DNA of 64,000 nt from Ceratothoa steindachneri (lineage: Eukaryota; Arthropoda; Malacostraca; Isopoda; Cymothoidae), in NCBI GenBank assembly GCA_963969495.1, contig OZ018319.1, positions 207,235,233-207,299,232 of the forward strand. Reading direction: 5' to 3'. The notes below the pieces were generated by a model, which was not told the origin of the DNA, made no database searches, and saw only the letters and a program-made list of their open reading frames with translations. Positions 10,919 to 22,217 of the stretch are shown here, piece after piece. The position numbers and the translations under genes are program-made. The number at the start of each line of letters is the position of its first letter. Position 1 is the stretch's first letter.

Positions 10919-10979
<61 letters not shown>
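10705..10979 (+). mobile_element. TA-tailed tRNA-headed SINE, copy at 10.7 kb
   Basis: It begins AGCTATTCTATTC and has a tRNA-like head: box A-like TAGCATAGTGT at 10720-10730 and box B-like GGTTCGAATCA at 10787-10797, with wide spacing as in a long-variable-arm tRNA. The body contains two small hairpins (TTTTTCGAAAAA and GTAATA-AAAA-TATTAC), then CCGTTTTCTCTTTCAATGTG. The element ends CGCGCTACTTTGAGA at (TA)n (10922-10979). The same order is found at 63735-64000 and in both arms of 13065-13514, including the junction with the TA tail, so (TA)n is an integral 3' end. Confidence 0.82.
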
Positions 10980-10986
<7 letters not shown>

Positions 10987-11437
10987 AAATAAAGATCGGA
11001 AGATCTAGGGAAATAGCAGGATCGTCACTTCACCCAGCCTACTTCAACGAGGAAGAATAAAAATGTTGGAAGTCAGCTTCTCCAAGGGCAGCAGCTTCTT
11101 TAAACTCCGTCACCACAGCTTCATATGTTATTATAAAATTATTTTGCATGTCGACAAGCTTATTATTGGGAGGAGAAGACCCAAGTACAACTACTTCAAG
11201 TTAAAGGTATTAGGAGGAAATATGAAAATCATTGGAAGCCTACCTAGCCACGTGGGGGAAGGGGGAACACAAGCCAGCCCAACTCAGTGTCGGTGGCAAG
11301 CCCGGATAAATAAGAAGGGTTGAAGTTAGGAAGAGAATCCGTCCGTAAAGTTTCTGCCCAAACTTTAAATGGATGAGTCTTATACCAAATGAGAGTAACA
11401 AAAACGGCGACCCTTGGTAGGAAAAGGTCGAGAAGAA

Positions 11438-11490
<53 letters not shown>

Positions 11491-13058
11491 ATAATCGAAA
11501 ATCACATGACACCGTGATTCATATACATATATATGAAGTAGAACGTTAAATTTAGCAGGAATGGACCCATACCCCGCAAGGTAAAGGAAACTATATCGAA
11601 GTACTTTCAAACTTAATTCAATCCCTTCTTAAGGTAAACTAAAAGAAAAAAAATATATAACAAAAATCTGTATAAATAAAATAAAAGTATTAACACCACC
11701 TCTTAAACAAGAAATCACGAAAGGAAAAGCCAGGCGCAAAAAAAAGAGATTAAGGCAGAATAGATAGCCTAAGAGACAGAGAGAGGAGAGAGATAAATGG
11801 AGAAAGAGTGAGAGAGAAATAGAGAGAGAGAGGAGATTCACACAGAGATCAGAATATAAAGCGCTGTATGCGGGGATAAGGAAACATTTGCCGTAGTTTC
11901 CTAGACAGAAGACTGATTTTTTTTTCTATGCGAAAGAATGGAGGGGGGAAGGGGGAGGGGGTCAGAGATTGTATTGGCTATGTGCGTGTATGAAACTGCT
12001 TACCCTTACGTGCTAACATGTGGCTAGCTCCCTACATGTATCTCTCTCGGGCGGGGTGGGGGTCGAACCGGAGTACCTATGCGTATGGACTCAAACCTTT
12101 GAAAAATTGGCCTTTTGGGTGTGGCAGCTTCTTGTATTTTTAATTCAGGTTGTCCTCAATTCCTTATCAGTGCTCTTATCTGTTGCAACCTATTTCCTTA
12201 ATTCCTCCCAATTTTGAATTAATCTTCCCCCCCTAGTCCTCAAACTTTCGAACTAGGGAGGAATTTGTTAGTTATAAAAGAGTGAAATGTAAATCTCCCA
12301 AACAAATCCATTGTTTACTTTATATTTAACGAAAAAACGCGCGCAATTAAAACAGCGAATATATTTCGTAGGATAAATAGACATTCATTAACAATAGCGG
12401 GGCTAGATGGATGGAGGGTGCGAGATGAGGCCAGTAGTCAAAAGCTTTTTAATTAAAATATATAGAAATCATTGCAAAGTTTAAATTGAGGCAGAGCTCA
12501 ATTAGTGAGAAAGGACCCACCCCCTCTGAATATATATGTATATATCACTCGTAGATCTATCTTGTTTACGTTCGTCTAATATGTCTATTAGAAGAGCCAT
12601 ATGGCCAGAAGGAGATGAAGGAAGGAATGGCTAGGGTGTGAGGGAGGGGGTGGGGAAGGGGCTCCTTGCTTTTGGAGAGGTCCCCCCCTTCCCCCTTACA
12701 GTTGAAATGGAGGCCTCTTGAGAGGACGAAAGTAATCAAAGCGAAACGCGCTTTTACGACTACGAAGATTATGTTATTATTATTCATAGTTGCCATTAGG
12801 CTAATTAGTCTTCGTTGAGATTATGAGCGTCTTACAAAAAACAAATAATTTATGCAAGTCGTTTTTTTCTCGACTTCATCCCCTCTTTCATCTCATCTCT
12901 TTCGAAGTTCCCTTTCAGCGGATGGGCGCAGGCGGAGAGACAATTAGACAGACAGACAGATAAACAGAGAGAGATATTAAAAGGAGAGGGTGAATATCTC
13001 AAACGGACTTTGCGTGACAGACAACTCGCTAATCAAATTCACATTATTTTGTCATTTC

Positions 13059-13064
<6 letters not shown>
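10980..13064. other. Mostly gene-free stretch with one TA array
   Basis: Contains (TA)n at 11441-11487, a purine-rich run at 11810-11835 and G-rich tracts near 11940-11960 and 12640-12660. A T-arm-like GGTCGAACC near 12060 has no matching A box. No protein similarity was seen. Confidence 0.5.
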
Positions 13065-13139
<75 letters not shown>

Positions 13140-13473
13140 CCACATTGAAAGAGAAAACGGAATAATTTTTTCCTTGCAGAAATATTTTTATTACCTTTTT
13201 TCGAAAAAAACCGTGCAGGAAAGCGATTCGAACCAGGCACACTGAGGCAGCGAGCACCGCTTTGATCACATTCAAAAGTATGCCGTTAGTACACTACGCT
13301 ACGCAGAGAACTAACGGCATACTTTTAACTGTGATCAAAGCAGTGCTCGCTGCCTCAGTGTGCCTGGTTCGAATCGCTTTCCTGCACGGACTTTTTCGAA
13401 AAAAGGTAATAAAAATATTACTGCAAGGAAAAAATTATTCCGTTTTCACTTTCAATGTGGTTTAATGGATTCA

Positions 13474-13514
<41 letters not shown>
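13065..13514. mobile_element. Head-to-head palindrome of two TA-tailed SINEs
   Basis: The left copy runs on the minus strand from a centre near 13300 to (TA)n at 13065-13138. The right copy runs on the plus strand from ACTAACGGCATAC to (TA)n at 13480-13514. Both carry the same tRNA-like head (minus-strand box B complement CGATTCGAACC near 13222; plus-strand GGTTCGAATCG near 13366) and the same body with the TTCGAAAAAA and CCTTGCAG/CTGCAAGG blocks. The arms are about 160 bp and nearly identical. The centre, GTATGCCGTTAGT...ACTAACGGCATAC, has a loop of about 19 nt. The right copy lacks the 5' leader, as if the two joined at their heads. Confidence 0.85.
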
Positions 13515-13517
<3 letters not shown>

Positions 13518-15644
13518 GTATTTTTGGTATTATGATGGCATCTTGGTCATTTTGTTTAGTTCGACTGTTGGCTATGGTGTTTGTAGTACTAGCGATTGGT
13601 TGGTGACCAGACTCTGATAGAACAAAGTGAAAATCTGGTAAAAAAAAAGAAATAGAAACTTGAAACAAGACAATTTTAGACTGTTTTGACAGATTTTCTA
13701 TATAATAAGCAGTATAGTTTAATAAGGTCATTTGAATTATAATCTTTTATTTCCGAGTAAATTTAATAACCGCCATTTCAATTAGATTACGTTGTATTAT
13801 TTTACGCCAAGTAAGAAAAGTCAAAGATCTCACCCTTGAGCAACCTAACTTAACCTAACTTAACAAAATTCACTCCGATCCCCTGTTTAAGAGTGCATAA
13901 GCAAAACACTGGAATCGTGAGAAATATTCCAGTGTCAACCTAGTCTCAAACTCTTTCCGGTTTCTTCACTTAAAAAACTCCACAACACGCAAAGGAAATT
14001 TTAAATCAAAACAGATAATTTGTGACCAATTTCTTTTAATTAAATTAAAAATTTCTTAAGACAATAATGCCATTTAAAGATGCTACAACTTTAGAAATAT
14101 TGAAATTGGCAATTGTACTGTTTAATTAAAGATTATCCTTAGAAAATTAATCTTTGCAACACGAACTTCTTTTGCAAATGCTGGGCAATTTTCAAACATT
14201 TGAAGTAGATTTTATGTCCTCTGAGAGAAACAATGATTCATTCAAATCATTTCAGACGATTCAAGCCATCCACTTTTTCCTTCGCCGAGGAGACTCCCTT
14301 CTTTCACGTTGGTAACCATGGTAATTATCTGCTCCAAATAGCCGCCTCAATGTATTCCAAGGTCAAAGTCGCAGCTATCCACTGCTCTCCTTTGTTCATC
14401 GTTCTGAGAAATCACATGGAAAAATATTTTCCTCCTTTTGTCCTGCAAGTTTCATGTTCGCGTTTCCACTAAAAACCCTATAATTTACTAATCATTGGTG
14501 TTTCACATGCGTGGGAGAAAATAATAAATTCAGTGCATTAAACGCGATTTAATTCCCGGTAACAATTGTCTCTGACTGAAGTCCATATTTGTGTTACAAA
14601 AATGTTCTCATATTTAATTAATATAAGTTAAATTTATTGTTTTCTGTAATAGAGCATTCAATTTATTTCTTTTGCCACCGTCCAGAGTAAAAGAGTGGAC
14701 ATGCAACGTCCTCAAAAATTCACTCCGAGCTGAAGGCGAATAAGCGCAAGCAAAGATTAGTGCCAAAAGTGCTTACAGATTTAATGTTCACGACAAGCCA
14801 CATTTTGGTTTCCAGAATCGAGAATAAATACATGGGTAAGTTTTCTATAGATATAAAATTTAAACTCATGACCCAAACTGGAGGCACAACACTCAAGAAG
14901 AGAAACTTTTGGTTAACTTAAAACATATTTGAATTTAAGTGATAGAACTAGATTATTCCGTACCTTAAGTTGTTCGTCAACATCATATGCAACGAGACAC
15001 AAGCGAATCCATTGTCAACATATTGGCTTCAGCTGCCATTTTTAGGTAATATTCTGGGCAAAGGCGCTGACTATTATGTATAATAGTAATAATATTAATA
15101 CTTTTATTCAGTTATGCCTTCGATCGTAACTACGATTTCACTGCAAGTTATCAACGAAACATCTTTAAATTTAAGGCAAAGGTTTCTTTTATTTTTAAAT
15201 GCTAAATTAACAATTTTCTACCAATTATTTTATTCTTGTTTCATTTATTTCTGCTGCATAATTGTGTAAAAAAAATTGTCGTTTGATTTGGGGTTATGCC
15301 ACAATTTTGAGAATGGTATTAAAAGGGAGACACACCCTTGTGGCTGAAAGAAAATTTATTATTTCTTGCTTCATTTAACTTCGCAGGGGTTAAATGAACT
15401 AATTCAACATTCAAGAATTACAACAGAATGGACGAATGAATTTAAACAGAATGAGTAAATTAGTTTCGCAGTTAATTTCTCTTAGTTAATGGTAATTGGG
15501 ATAGATAACGAGTAGATATTCCTCTCACTGGAAGTATATTGAACTTTAATCTGGATCTTATCAATCACTTATTAGAATTATCAATTTTATGTTGGTAGCT
15601 ATAATAATAATTAATAAATGAATTCGAACACTTAGGTTTGTGAT
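13515..15644. other. AT-rich stretch without recognisable genes
   Basis: No supported coding region. A short CCTAACTTAA duplication at 13841-13862 is noted and rejected as telomeric. Homopolymer and AT-rich DNA dominate. Confidence 0.55.
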
Positions 15645-16183
15645 AAATATAATACTGTGCTGGGTTATATCGCGCGTAATTTCACGTTCAAATCCAAAGA
15701 GATAATTTTACCATTGTATAAATCACTTGTGCGTCCACTGCTCGAATATGCGGTTCAATTTTGGGCTCCATACTTAAACAAAGATATCGCGCAATTAGAA
15801 AGAGTGCAGCGTAGGGCTACAAAATTAATTCCCGAGCTGAGAAACAGGCCCTATGAGGAAAGACTCAGGGCATTAGATTTGCCATCTCTCGAAGGCAGAA
15901 GATTACGTGGCCAGCTAATTGAAGTATTTAAAATATTGAAAGGATTTTCAAACGTTGATTATAGGAATTTGTTCGAATTGGATCATAGGGGAAATACTCG
16001 GCAACACGGATTAAAATTAGTCAACAAGCGATTTAACACTAGTATAGCCCAAAACTATTTTACGTTTAAAATTACTCAAATTTGGAATAGGCTACCCACC
16101 CACGTAGTGGATAGTAGGTCGGTAAATATGTTTAAAAACCGTCTCGACGCGCACTTAAATAGTATAAATATAACGTAGTCTGA
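15645..16183 (+). pseudogene. 5'-truncated CR1/L2-like LINE, C-terminal RT end
   Basis: An open frame of about 173 codons reads through YKSLVRPLLEYAVQFWAPY, QLERVQRRATKLIPELR, YEERLRALDLPSLEGRR, IWNRLPTHVV and FKNRLDAHL. This is the characteristic C-terminal segment downstream of the catalytic core in CR1/L2/Jockey-type LINE proteins. The catalytic motifs are absent because the copy is truncated at its 5' end; the frame has no natural start and simply enters at about 15645. The frame itself is uninterrupted, so the insertion may be fairly recent. The tail at 16585-16608 supports a CR1/L2-type assignment. It encodes no enzyme on its own. Confidence 0.8.
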
Positions 16184-16608
16184 GCACAGTAAATAATAAC
16201 GTCTTTGCAAAAGGAGTTTGGAGCGGAGGAACAACGAGAGTAAAAATGATGACTAAAAATGATGCCAGCGATTTCTCTTGCATGTGTAGTTTAGATATCC
16301 ATTTTCTTTTCCGCCTATCCTATAACTAGATTTTCACCACTAGCAGTCGAGGGCTGCGGAAGTTGAGAAGAAAAACTTTATCACCCCCCCTTAGGTTGAA
16401 GTAGTTAATATGCCTGACATTGTACACATGTAGATAAGTGTGTACAGTACATAGATTATATATTTAAAAAAAATAAAAAAATAGCATGTTAGAGATACAC
16501 TCGTAGATAAGTGTGTATCGTAGTTTCGGATGTAGTGTAGCGGACTAGCCTCGAGCGGACCTTAGGGTCTTTGTTGGTCCTAGATTCTGTAGTTCTGTAG
16601 TTCTGTAG
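16184..16608 (+). other. LINE 3' UTR ending in (TTCTGTAG)3
   Basis: Follows the truncated LINE frame. It contains two GTAGATAAGTGTGTA segments (near 16430 and 16505) and ends in three perfect 8-bp units, TTCTGTAG, at 16585-16608. Short 8-bp tandem repeats at the 3' end are the hallmark of CR1/L2-type LINEs, where the enzyme recognises the repeat end instead of poly(A). Confidence 0.72.
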
Positions 16609-16649
16609 GTTAGGATAATTTAAGATTCATATACTAATTGTTCCCACCT

Positions 16650-16732
16650 CATCAGCAGACTTAACTAATTGGTCGCAATTCATCAGCAGACTGAATTAAT
16701 TGGTCGCAACTCATCAGCAGACTGAATTCTCG
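16650..16732. repeat. 31-bp tandem repeat, about 2.7 units
   Basis: CATCAGCAGAC starts at 16650, 16681 and 16712, giving a 31-bp period. Units differ at a few positions (TTAACTAATT versus TGAATTAATT). It lies just after the LINE 3' end. Confidence 0.85.
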
Positions 16733-18898
16733 TTCTTACCACATTCTCACATCAAATGGCCTCTCTTTAACATTATATGACCTCTTTTTTATATATATGG
16801 TTTCAGTGAGGTGGCTTTCATTTTATGGTGCCATTAGTGGAAATATTATGTCATACCATCGTATTACGCACAAAATTAGGGATGTGATAATAAAGTAGGG
16901 AAGACAGAGGACATGAAAAGACGGGGAAGTTGGCGATAGATCTGCAGGCATTGAGGCCGTGAAGCCAAACAATCTTCCAGCTCTCAATCACAGCAAGGAT
17001 GGCTTTGCTGCACGTAGATGGGATGCAGTAGATAGATAAAAGGGTGTAGTCAAAATGGAGGGATGATCCAGCTCCCACCTCAACCCTTCGGTCCCGACGA
17101 GGGATGAATGGACGAAAGCTGGTCGGCAACTAACTGTGAAATCAGTGGCCAGGTAAGAAGATGAACGATGAATCGTTGTGAAAGGTGTAAAAATGGCAAA
17201 AGGAAGATGCCTAGAGAGAATTGAGTCTACCAGACGTTCTAATTATTAAACTCATCCTATCTCAGTAACTAACCCATTGACCTGGTGTGAATATATATTA
17301 ACACAAAATATGTGATAACGATATCATTTAATATTTTTCCACAATTTACAAAAATAATAAAAATTCGTGTAAAAAAACAAGTATCAAAATTTTATTTAAT
17401 TTGCCAAAAAATAGAGGATTAACGGTACTCTGGACAAACTAATCGAAATCTATTTCTGGACGTTGCTTGGCACCTCTTTAATAGCAATTTCCTTTTATGA
17501 TTGTAGTATTTTGTCCTGCAATTTACATGCAGTAAATTCTTAGACCTTCCTTGCTTTTCAGCAGCGACTTCCAAATGGAATAATTCATTCGGATACAGTT
17601 CAGACTTCGGGGCGGTCAGTCATCATTGATAATGAATTTTATCAAGGACATTCCCAGAATATCAGGCATAAAATAACGGAGATTTATGATCTATTTTCTG
17701 TATCAGAAGCCAATTGGGACCGTCCTACCCTGTATTGGCCATACTAAGTTTTCAAGCAACTAAGGAAAACTGACTAAGCCAAAGAAACCGTTGGATACTA
17801 TTCTCCCCTCCCCCTCTTTTGCCTTCTTGAACAACATGTATTCTTCCAAGACGATCCGATTGCTTATTAGCCAACTTTTCTGGTTGAACTATTCATACTC
17901 ATTGAAGTTTGTTGCTCTCTTTCATCCATAACCCTTCTAGGTCGTAAATGGTAGCGTGAGAAATCGGAGAGTCACGTGAATTTTCCCTCCCTACCCCATC
18001 AGGCTATTTTCTTTTCACACATTTTCACTTCATACAACCACTTTTAAATTTATTTATTAAAAACTTAAATTATTCCTAAAATTGAGATCTACTGTATCTC
18101 TACAATGACTAAACTTGTGCACTTTGAAGTTTCCTTTTGGCAAAACTTTGAGCCTCTGGGACAATGTTACCTTTACGTGGTCCCTTTCCGTAGATTTGAT
18201 TTATATTCGGTTGGTAAAATAAAAAGGTCTTACAAAATTCTCAGCTAATCGTGACCATAAAAGTCTTCAAACAATGACTCCCATTCTGGAAAGCAAATCA
18301 TAAAAACAAGTAAGTATATAATGAACGTCTTGGTAATAAGAATGCGCTTGGATTTTGTTTCTAATCCTTGTATTTTTATCCGACCTTTTTTCCTATAAAT
18401 TTTGCGTGAAGTACATCTTTTAAGGTGAATATAGGAGAATGTAAACCGAAGGAAATGAATTTGAATCTCAAGGATGTCACAGTGAGGGAAACTACATTCT
18501 TACGTAAATCTTAGTGGAATAATTTACTTGTATCTCCCTCTAGTCAAACGGGGCTCTCTTGCCTGGTGTAAAGATATTAGAACATTTATATAATTGATTA
18601 TTATTATCCACTATGAATTGACAGAGGCTCAATCGACTGTAAGAATGGAATCGCCTTCTGCTCAAGTGGGTGATAATCCCTGAGAAATTTCTTCGAGCAA
18701 AAACACTTGTATATTAAACTTCTGAAGTAGAGAGCGAGGCAATTTAACTTTTCTTTGAAAATACTTTATTTGCTTTGTATTGAACACGGTGTGTCCTCCC
18801 CCCACCCCCTTACACACACAACAAAATAAGTGGATATAGTAAACATTTCTAATGGATCCAAAATATCGCTAATTTCATTAGAGTTTAGCCCTACATGT
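16733..18898. other. Gene-free stretch
   Basis: No coding similarity could be supported. The minus strand around 17750-17400 has a run of protein-like words but no motif I can name. Confidence 0.45.

Positions 18899-18926
<28 letters not shown>
18899..18926. repeat. (TA)n microsatellite
   Basis: About 14 TA units upstream of the LINE 5' region. Confidence 0.9.
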
Positions 18927-18929
<3 letters not shown>

Positions 18930-19308
18930 GTAGGTTCATTAAGTTCTTCAATTAGTAGGGGAGAAAACACCGTACGAGGACGTGTCACGTTGCCACAGTA
19001 CACGCATCGGGGTCTGACGCGCGAATGAGAAGAAAGACAATGAAATCTGACGCGCCAAACAAAGACCTCCGTCGGGCGGAGAATATTTCCTTGAAATGTT
19101 TTGGCGTAAAAAGAAAAATTGTTTTCTGAAAACGCCAACTAATCGCGCACATTAGAAGATTAGGACTCGCCATTAGGTCACAACAACCTGACATGACTGA
19201 AAGACAATGAACGGAATCATTTCAAGGCTCAAGGAGCGTAAATCAGGGGCAAAATCCTCTCACAGGGTCTTTACATACCCCAAAACCCCGCAAAGAGGGG
19301 GTGGAGGG

Positions 19309-19316
19309 TATAAAAG
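19309..19316 (+). promoter_or_regulatory. TATA-box-like element upstream of the first LINE
   Basis: TATAAAAG in a locally GC-richer context, about 420 bp before the ORF1 start. Most Jockey-type LINEs use internal TATA-less promoters, so this may belong to flanking DNA or be chance. Confidence 0.2.
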
Positions 19317-19738
19317 AACTAAATTCCCTGTTACTCTTTTACACGCCTGCCTTGCTTGCATGAGCAGACCCCCTCCCGCTTTGACAGCAATCTTGTACGG
19401 ATAATTATTAAAAGTGAATTTTTAGCGAAAAAGTGAATAGCGTGACCCTACTTGTTAGTAGTAGCAGGATACTTCGGAATTCAGTGGACCACTTGCTTTT
19501 CAAAGTGATATACGGTTAAGGAAGAAATCTTCGCTCCTTTGTGGACACGGAGATCAAAACCCTCCCCGGCCCACCCGCTTGCCAGGAAAAAAAGTCATTT
19601 GAGGTAAAGTAAAAAATTTTTGGACATTGAACCCTCTTTTTCTTTCTCACCTCTTTCCGTCTAGAAACAAAACAAAAAGTGAACACAGTGAACACTACAA
19701 ACATAATAAACAGTAACGCATCGTAAGATGCACATATC

Positions 19739-21292
19739 ATGAGAGAAACCCTACGAATTACTCTTCGGGTCCTCTCGGAGGGCCCGAAACCCGAACGTGA
19801 AAAGGTTTTTGAAACGGTTTATGGATCCCTACGAATTGCCTTAGTACGACTGGTAGACTTGAACAATGGTTACTCGGCTATCTGCGCGAGGGAGGCTGAT
19901 TGTGAAGCCTTGACCTCCGGGAAAGCCGTTGAATGCCTTAAGACAATCAACCTCAGACCGCAAACACCACCACAAATAAGGACCCACCGCAGTTTAATCT
20001 GCAGGCGCCTTGACCCCTGGGTTGGGAGCCACTCGGCTGACGAAATCAAAAGGGAAATTGAGAACAACCACGACTGGGCCTCACCGGACCATGTCTATGT
20101 TTTCAAAGTGGTATTCGAAGATACGGCTATGGCTCAGAAGGCAAAGGATAATGGACTGCTTCTCTTCAACGTGCGAGTTTGCCCAGAGCAGATGGAACGT
20201 GAGGAGTTTGTTGATTTGCAAATGTGCTTCAGGTGCTACAAATACAACAAACACACCACGTCCAACTGCCCTGAAAACAAAGACCTTAAATTGTGTTCCA
20301 TTTGCGCCGGTCGTGACCATTTTTGGCGCGAATGCAAGAACAATACCACCAAATGTCTTAATTGCTCAGGCCCTCACCGGACCATGTCTATGGCATGTCC
20401 GATTAAAAAGCAGGAATTGAGCAATCAAAGCAAGCTTAAACGTGAATCGGAAGAGAATAAAGCTAACTCCACCTACGCTAAAGTAGCCAAAGCCGCCATC
20501 GCCGAATCAAACAGTCAAAATCAGAAACAATACCTACACATCGAAAATGAGCATTCCACGAAAATTATGTGCTGCATATATTATGCACACATACAAAATA
20601 TAACACGCCCCGGTACTTTTGCCACAGAAGTTAATCGCATGCTCGTGAAAAACGGGCTTAGCGAGATGTGGTTCCCCGATAACCCCTCTTCAGAGGAGGT
20701 TATGAGAATAACCGTTGCTCCTCAGTGCCAAGAGAAGTGCCAGAAGATTCAGACCCCAAACACAGCCATCTCACGGGACCCCCGACTGAACAAACCAAAA
20801 GAAACACAAACACAAAAACAGGCGCCACTCACCCCCAAAAAATCCACACCACAAGAAACAAATACACACACCCCCACACCCACACCAACAAAAGAGGCAG
20901 TCCGACCCAAGGAGACCAGGTCCCCTAGGTCAAGGAAGATCTCAAAAACTCGCGGCCCACGGTCTACCTCCTCATCCCGAGGAAGGGAGCACCAGCTTAA
21001 GTACCACTCAAGAGGCTTTAACCTGAAATTGTACGCCCCTGAATCTGCCCCATTCCCAACTGAATTGGACTCCCGTGAAGTGTCGGAAGGTCTTAGGACC
21101 GGAAGATACAAATGGGAATGCTCCGACGAGGTACCGGAGCGACAGGTTGAGGAAGCCCTCTCTCAAAATAAGGTTAAGCTGGCCACGGACTGTTTTTACA
21201 CAATCACCGACACTGAATTTAGGAAAAAAAGAAACGGCAGGGAGCGCACCCCGCCCAATACACCACACGGGGCTAAAGTAGATCGCGAATAA
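19739..21292 (+). CDS. LINE ORF1 protein with three zinc knuckles (517 aa)
   Basis: ORF1 proteins of Jockey-type LINEs bind the element RNA and help form the retrotransposition particle. The region before the knuckles (about residues 115-160, VYVFKVVFEDTAMAQKAK) resembles the pre-zinc-knuckle domain of these proteins. Three CCHC-type knuckles follow at residues 163-220: CFRCYKYNKHTTSNC (CX2CX5HX4C), CSICAGRDHFWREC (CX2CX4HX4C) and CLNCSGPHRTMSMAC (CX2CX3HX6C). Beyond them is a segment with VNRMLVKNGLSEMWFP, also recognisable in the second LINE, then a Lys/Pro/Thr-rich basic tail. The frame is intact from an ATG at 19739 to a TAA at 21290, and ORF2 begins 46 bp later. A 21-nt stretch occurs twice in this ORF in different frames (see findings). 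Confidence 0.88.
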   Translation: MRETLRITLRVLSEGPKPEREKVFETVYGSLRIALVRLVDLNNGYSAICAREADCEALTSGKAVECLKTINLRPQTPPQIRTHRSLICRRLDPWVGSHSADEIKREIENNHDWASPDHVYVFKVVFEDTAMAQKAKDNGLLLFNVRVCPEQMEREEFVDLQMCFRCYKYNKHTTSNCPENKDLKLCSICAGRDHFWRECKNNTTKCLNCSGPHRTMSMACPIKKQELSNQSKLKRESEENKANSTYAKVAKAAIAESNSQNQKQYLHIENEHSTKIMCCIYYAHIQNITRPGTFATEVNRMLVKNGLSEMWFPDNPSSEEVMRITVAPQCQEKCQKIQTPNTAISRDPRLNKPKETQTQKQAPLTPKKSTPQETNTHTPTPTPTKEAVRPKETRSPRSRKISKTRGPRSTSSSRGREHQLKYHSRGFNLKLYAPESAPFPTELDSREVSEGLRTGRYKWECSDEVPERQVEEALSQNKVKLATDCFYTITDTEFRKKRNGRERTPPNTPHGAKVDRE

Positions 21293-21338
21293 GCGTCTAC
21301 TTTAACTCCATACACTAAAAGAACCTACATTACTCAAA

Positions 21339-22217
21339 ATGACCAACAGACTAACAGTAATACAAATGAATGTTAATGGATGGGACGGAAAAGGTTCCAT
21401 CTACGGCAACATTCTACGACAAAGTGACCCCGACATTATACTAATTAATGAACACGGAATGACTGAACATAAAGAAATTAAAATTTTTCAATACGACGTC
21501 ATTAGCAAAAATCATAGTCAGGAACGGTATGACGGCTGCGCAATAGCCGTCAAAAAAGGTTTAAAGTACAAAAGACTACCCGACTTAGATGAATCTTACC
21601 TTGCCATTGAGGTAGGCACTACCCTGGGGGGTCTAGTCGTGGCCACGGGATACCAACCCCCAAGACGCGGCTATGTACCCCTGCACAACCTTCTACAGGT
21701 CTTCAGCCATAAGAAAAATGCAATCTTTGCTGGAGATCTGAACGCAAGGTGTGCAGCGTCAGGGTATACTTCCTACAACAATGCAGGTAGAAACATTGAA
21801 GTCCTACTTGACAGAAATTACGGGACGAGAATCGGACCAGAATTCCCGACATATATTACAGGCTATGCAGCAACGAAACCTGATATTGTTTTATCCAGTA
21901 TCAGGTTTCCATATAACTACTACATTGAACCAGGCCCCATTATTCCAAGTGACCACCAGGCAATTAAAATCACAATTAGCGTAAACCCCATTCAGATTGC
22001 AATCCCAGAACGCAAAAGCTATAAGCAGGCGGACTGGGAAAGCTACAAAAATTATCTTCTAAATTATACCCCAGACCCTTTAATTGACGCTAATTTAGAA
22101 GAAATAGATGAAGAGCTGGATAAGATCACCGACCTCCTTATAAAAGCAGATAAAAATAGTATTCCCCGCATTAAATATAAAACCCTTCCAGCTCCTATTT
22201 GGACCCCCCCCCCATGA
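21339..22217 (+). CDS. LINE ORF2, AP-like endonuclease part (292 aa)
   Basis: This is the N-terminal half of ORF2, an AP-endonuclease-like (exonuclease/endonuclease/phosphatase superfamily) domain that nicks the target DNA to prime reverse transcription. Motifs: ILINEHG near residue 35 (acidic metal ligand), GCAIAVKKG, IFAGDLNARC near residue 130 (catalytic Asp/Asn), KPDIVLSS near 185 and PSDHQAI near 203 (catalytic Asp-His). All core residues are present, so the domain could be active. The frame ends at TGA 22215-22217, immediately after ten Cs (22204-22213). That TGA overlaps an ATG at 22214 (ATGA) which opens the frame carrying the reverse transcriptase. Homopolymer slippage is the simplest reason for the break; a reinitiation signal is the alternative. 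Confidence 0.87.
   Translation: MTNRLTVIQMNVNGWDGKGSIYGNILRQSDPDIILINEHGMTEHKEIKIFQYDVISKNHSQERYDGCAIAVKKGLKYKRLPDLDESYLAIEVGTTLGGLVVATGYQPPRRGYVPLHNLLQVFSHKKNAIFAGDLNARCAASGYTSYNNAGRNIEVLLDRNYGTRIGPEFPTYITGYAATKPDIVLSSIRFPYNYYIEPGPIIPSDHQAIKITISVNPIQIAIPERKSYKQADWESYKNYLLNYTPDPLIDANLEEIDEELDKITDLLIKADKNSIPRIKYKTLPAPIWTPPP

Noticed and set aside
12040..12075. tRNA T-arm-like GGTCGAACC
   Set aside because: No A box at a suitable distance on the minus strand.
13841..13862. Interstitial telomeric repeat (arthropod CCTAA type)
   Set aside because: CCTAACTTAA occurs only about twice and is not a tandem CCTAA array.
16650..16732. CRISPR-like direct repeats
   Set aside because: Contiguous tandem units with no unique spacers, in eukaryotic DNA.
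19870..21268. Antisense and alternative-frame open frames over LINE ORF1
   Set aside because: Shadows of the zinc-knuckle ORF; no motif of their own.
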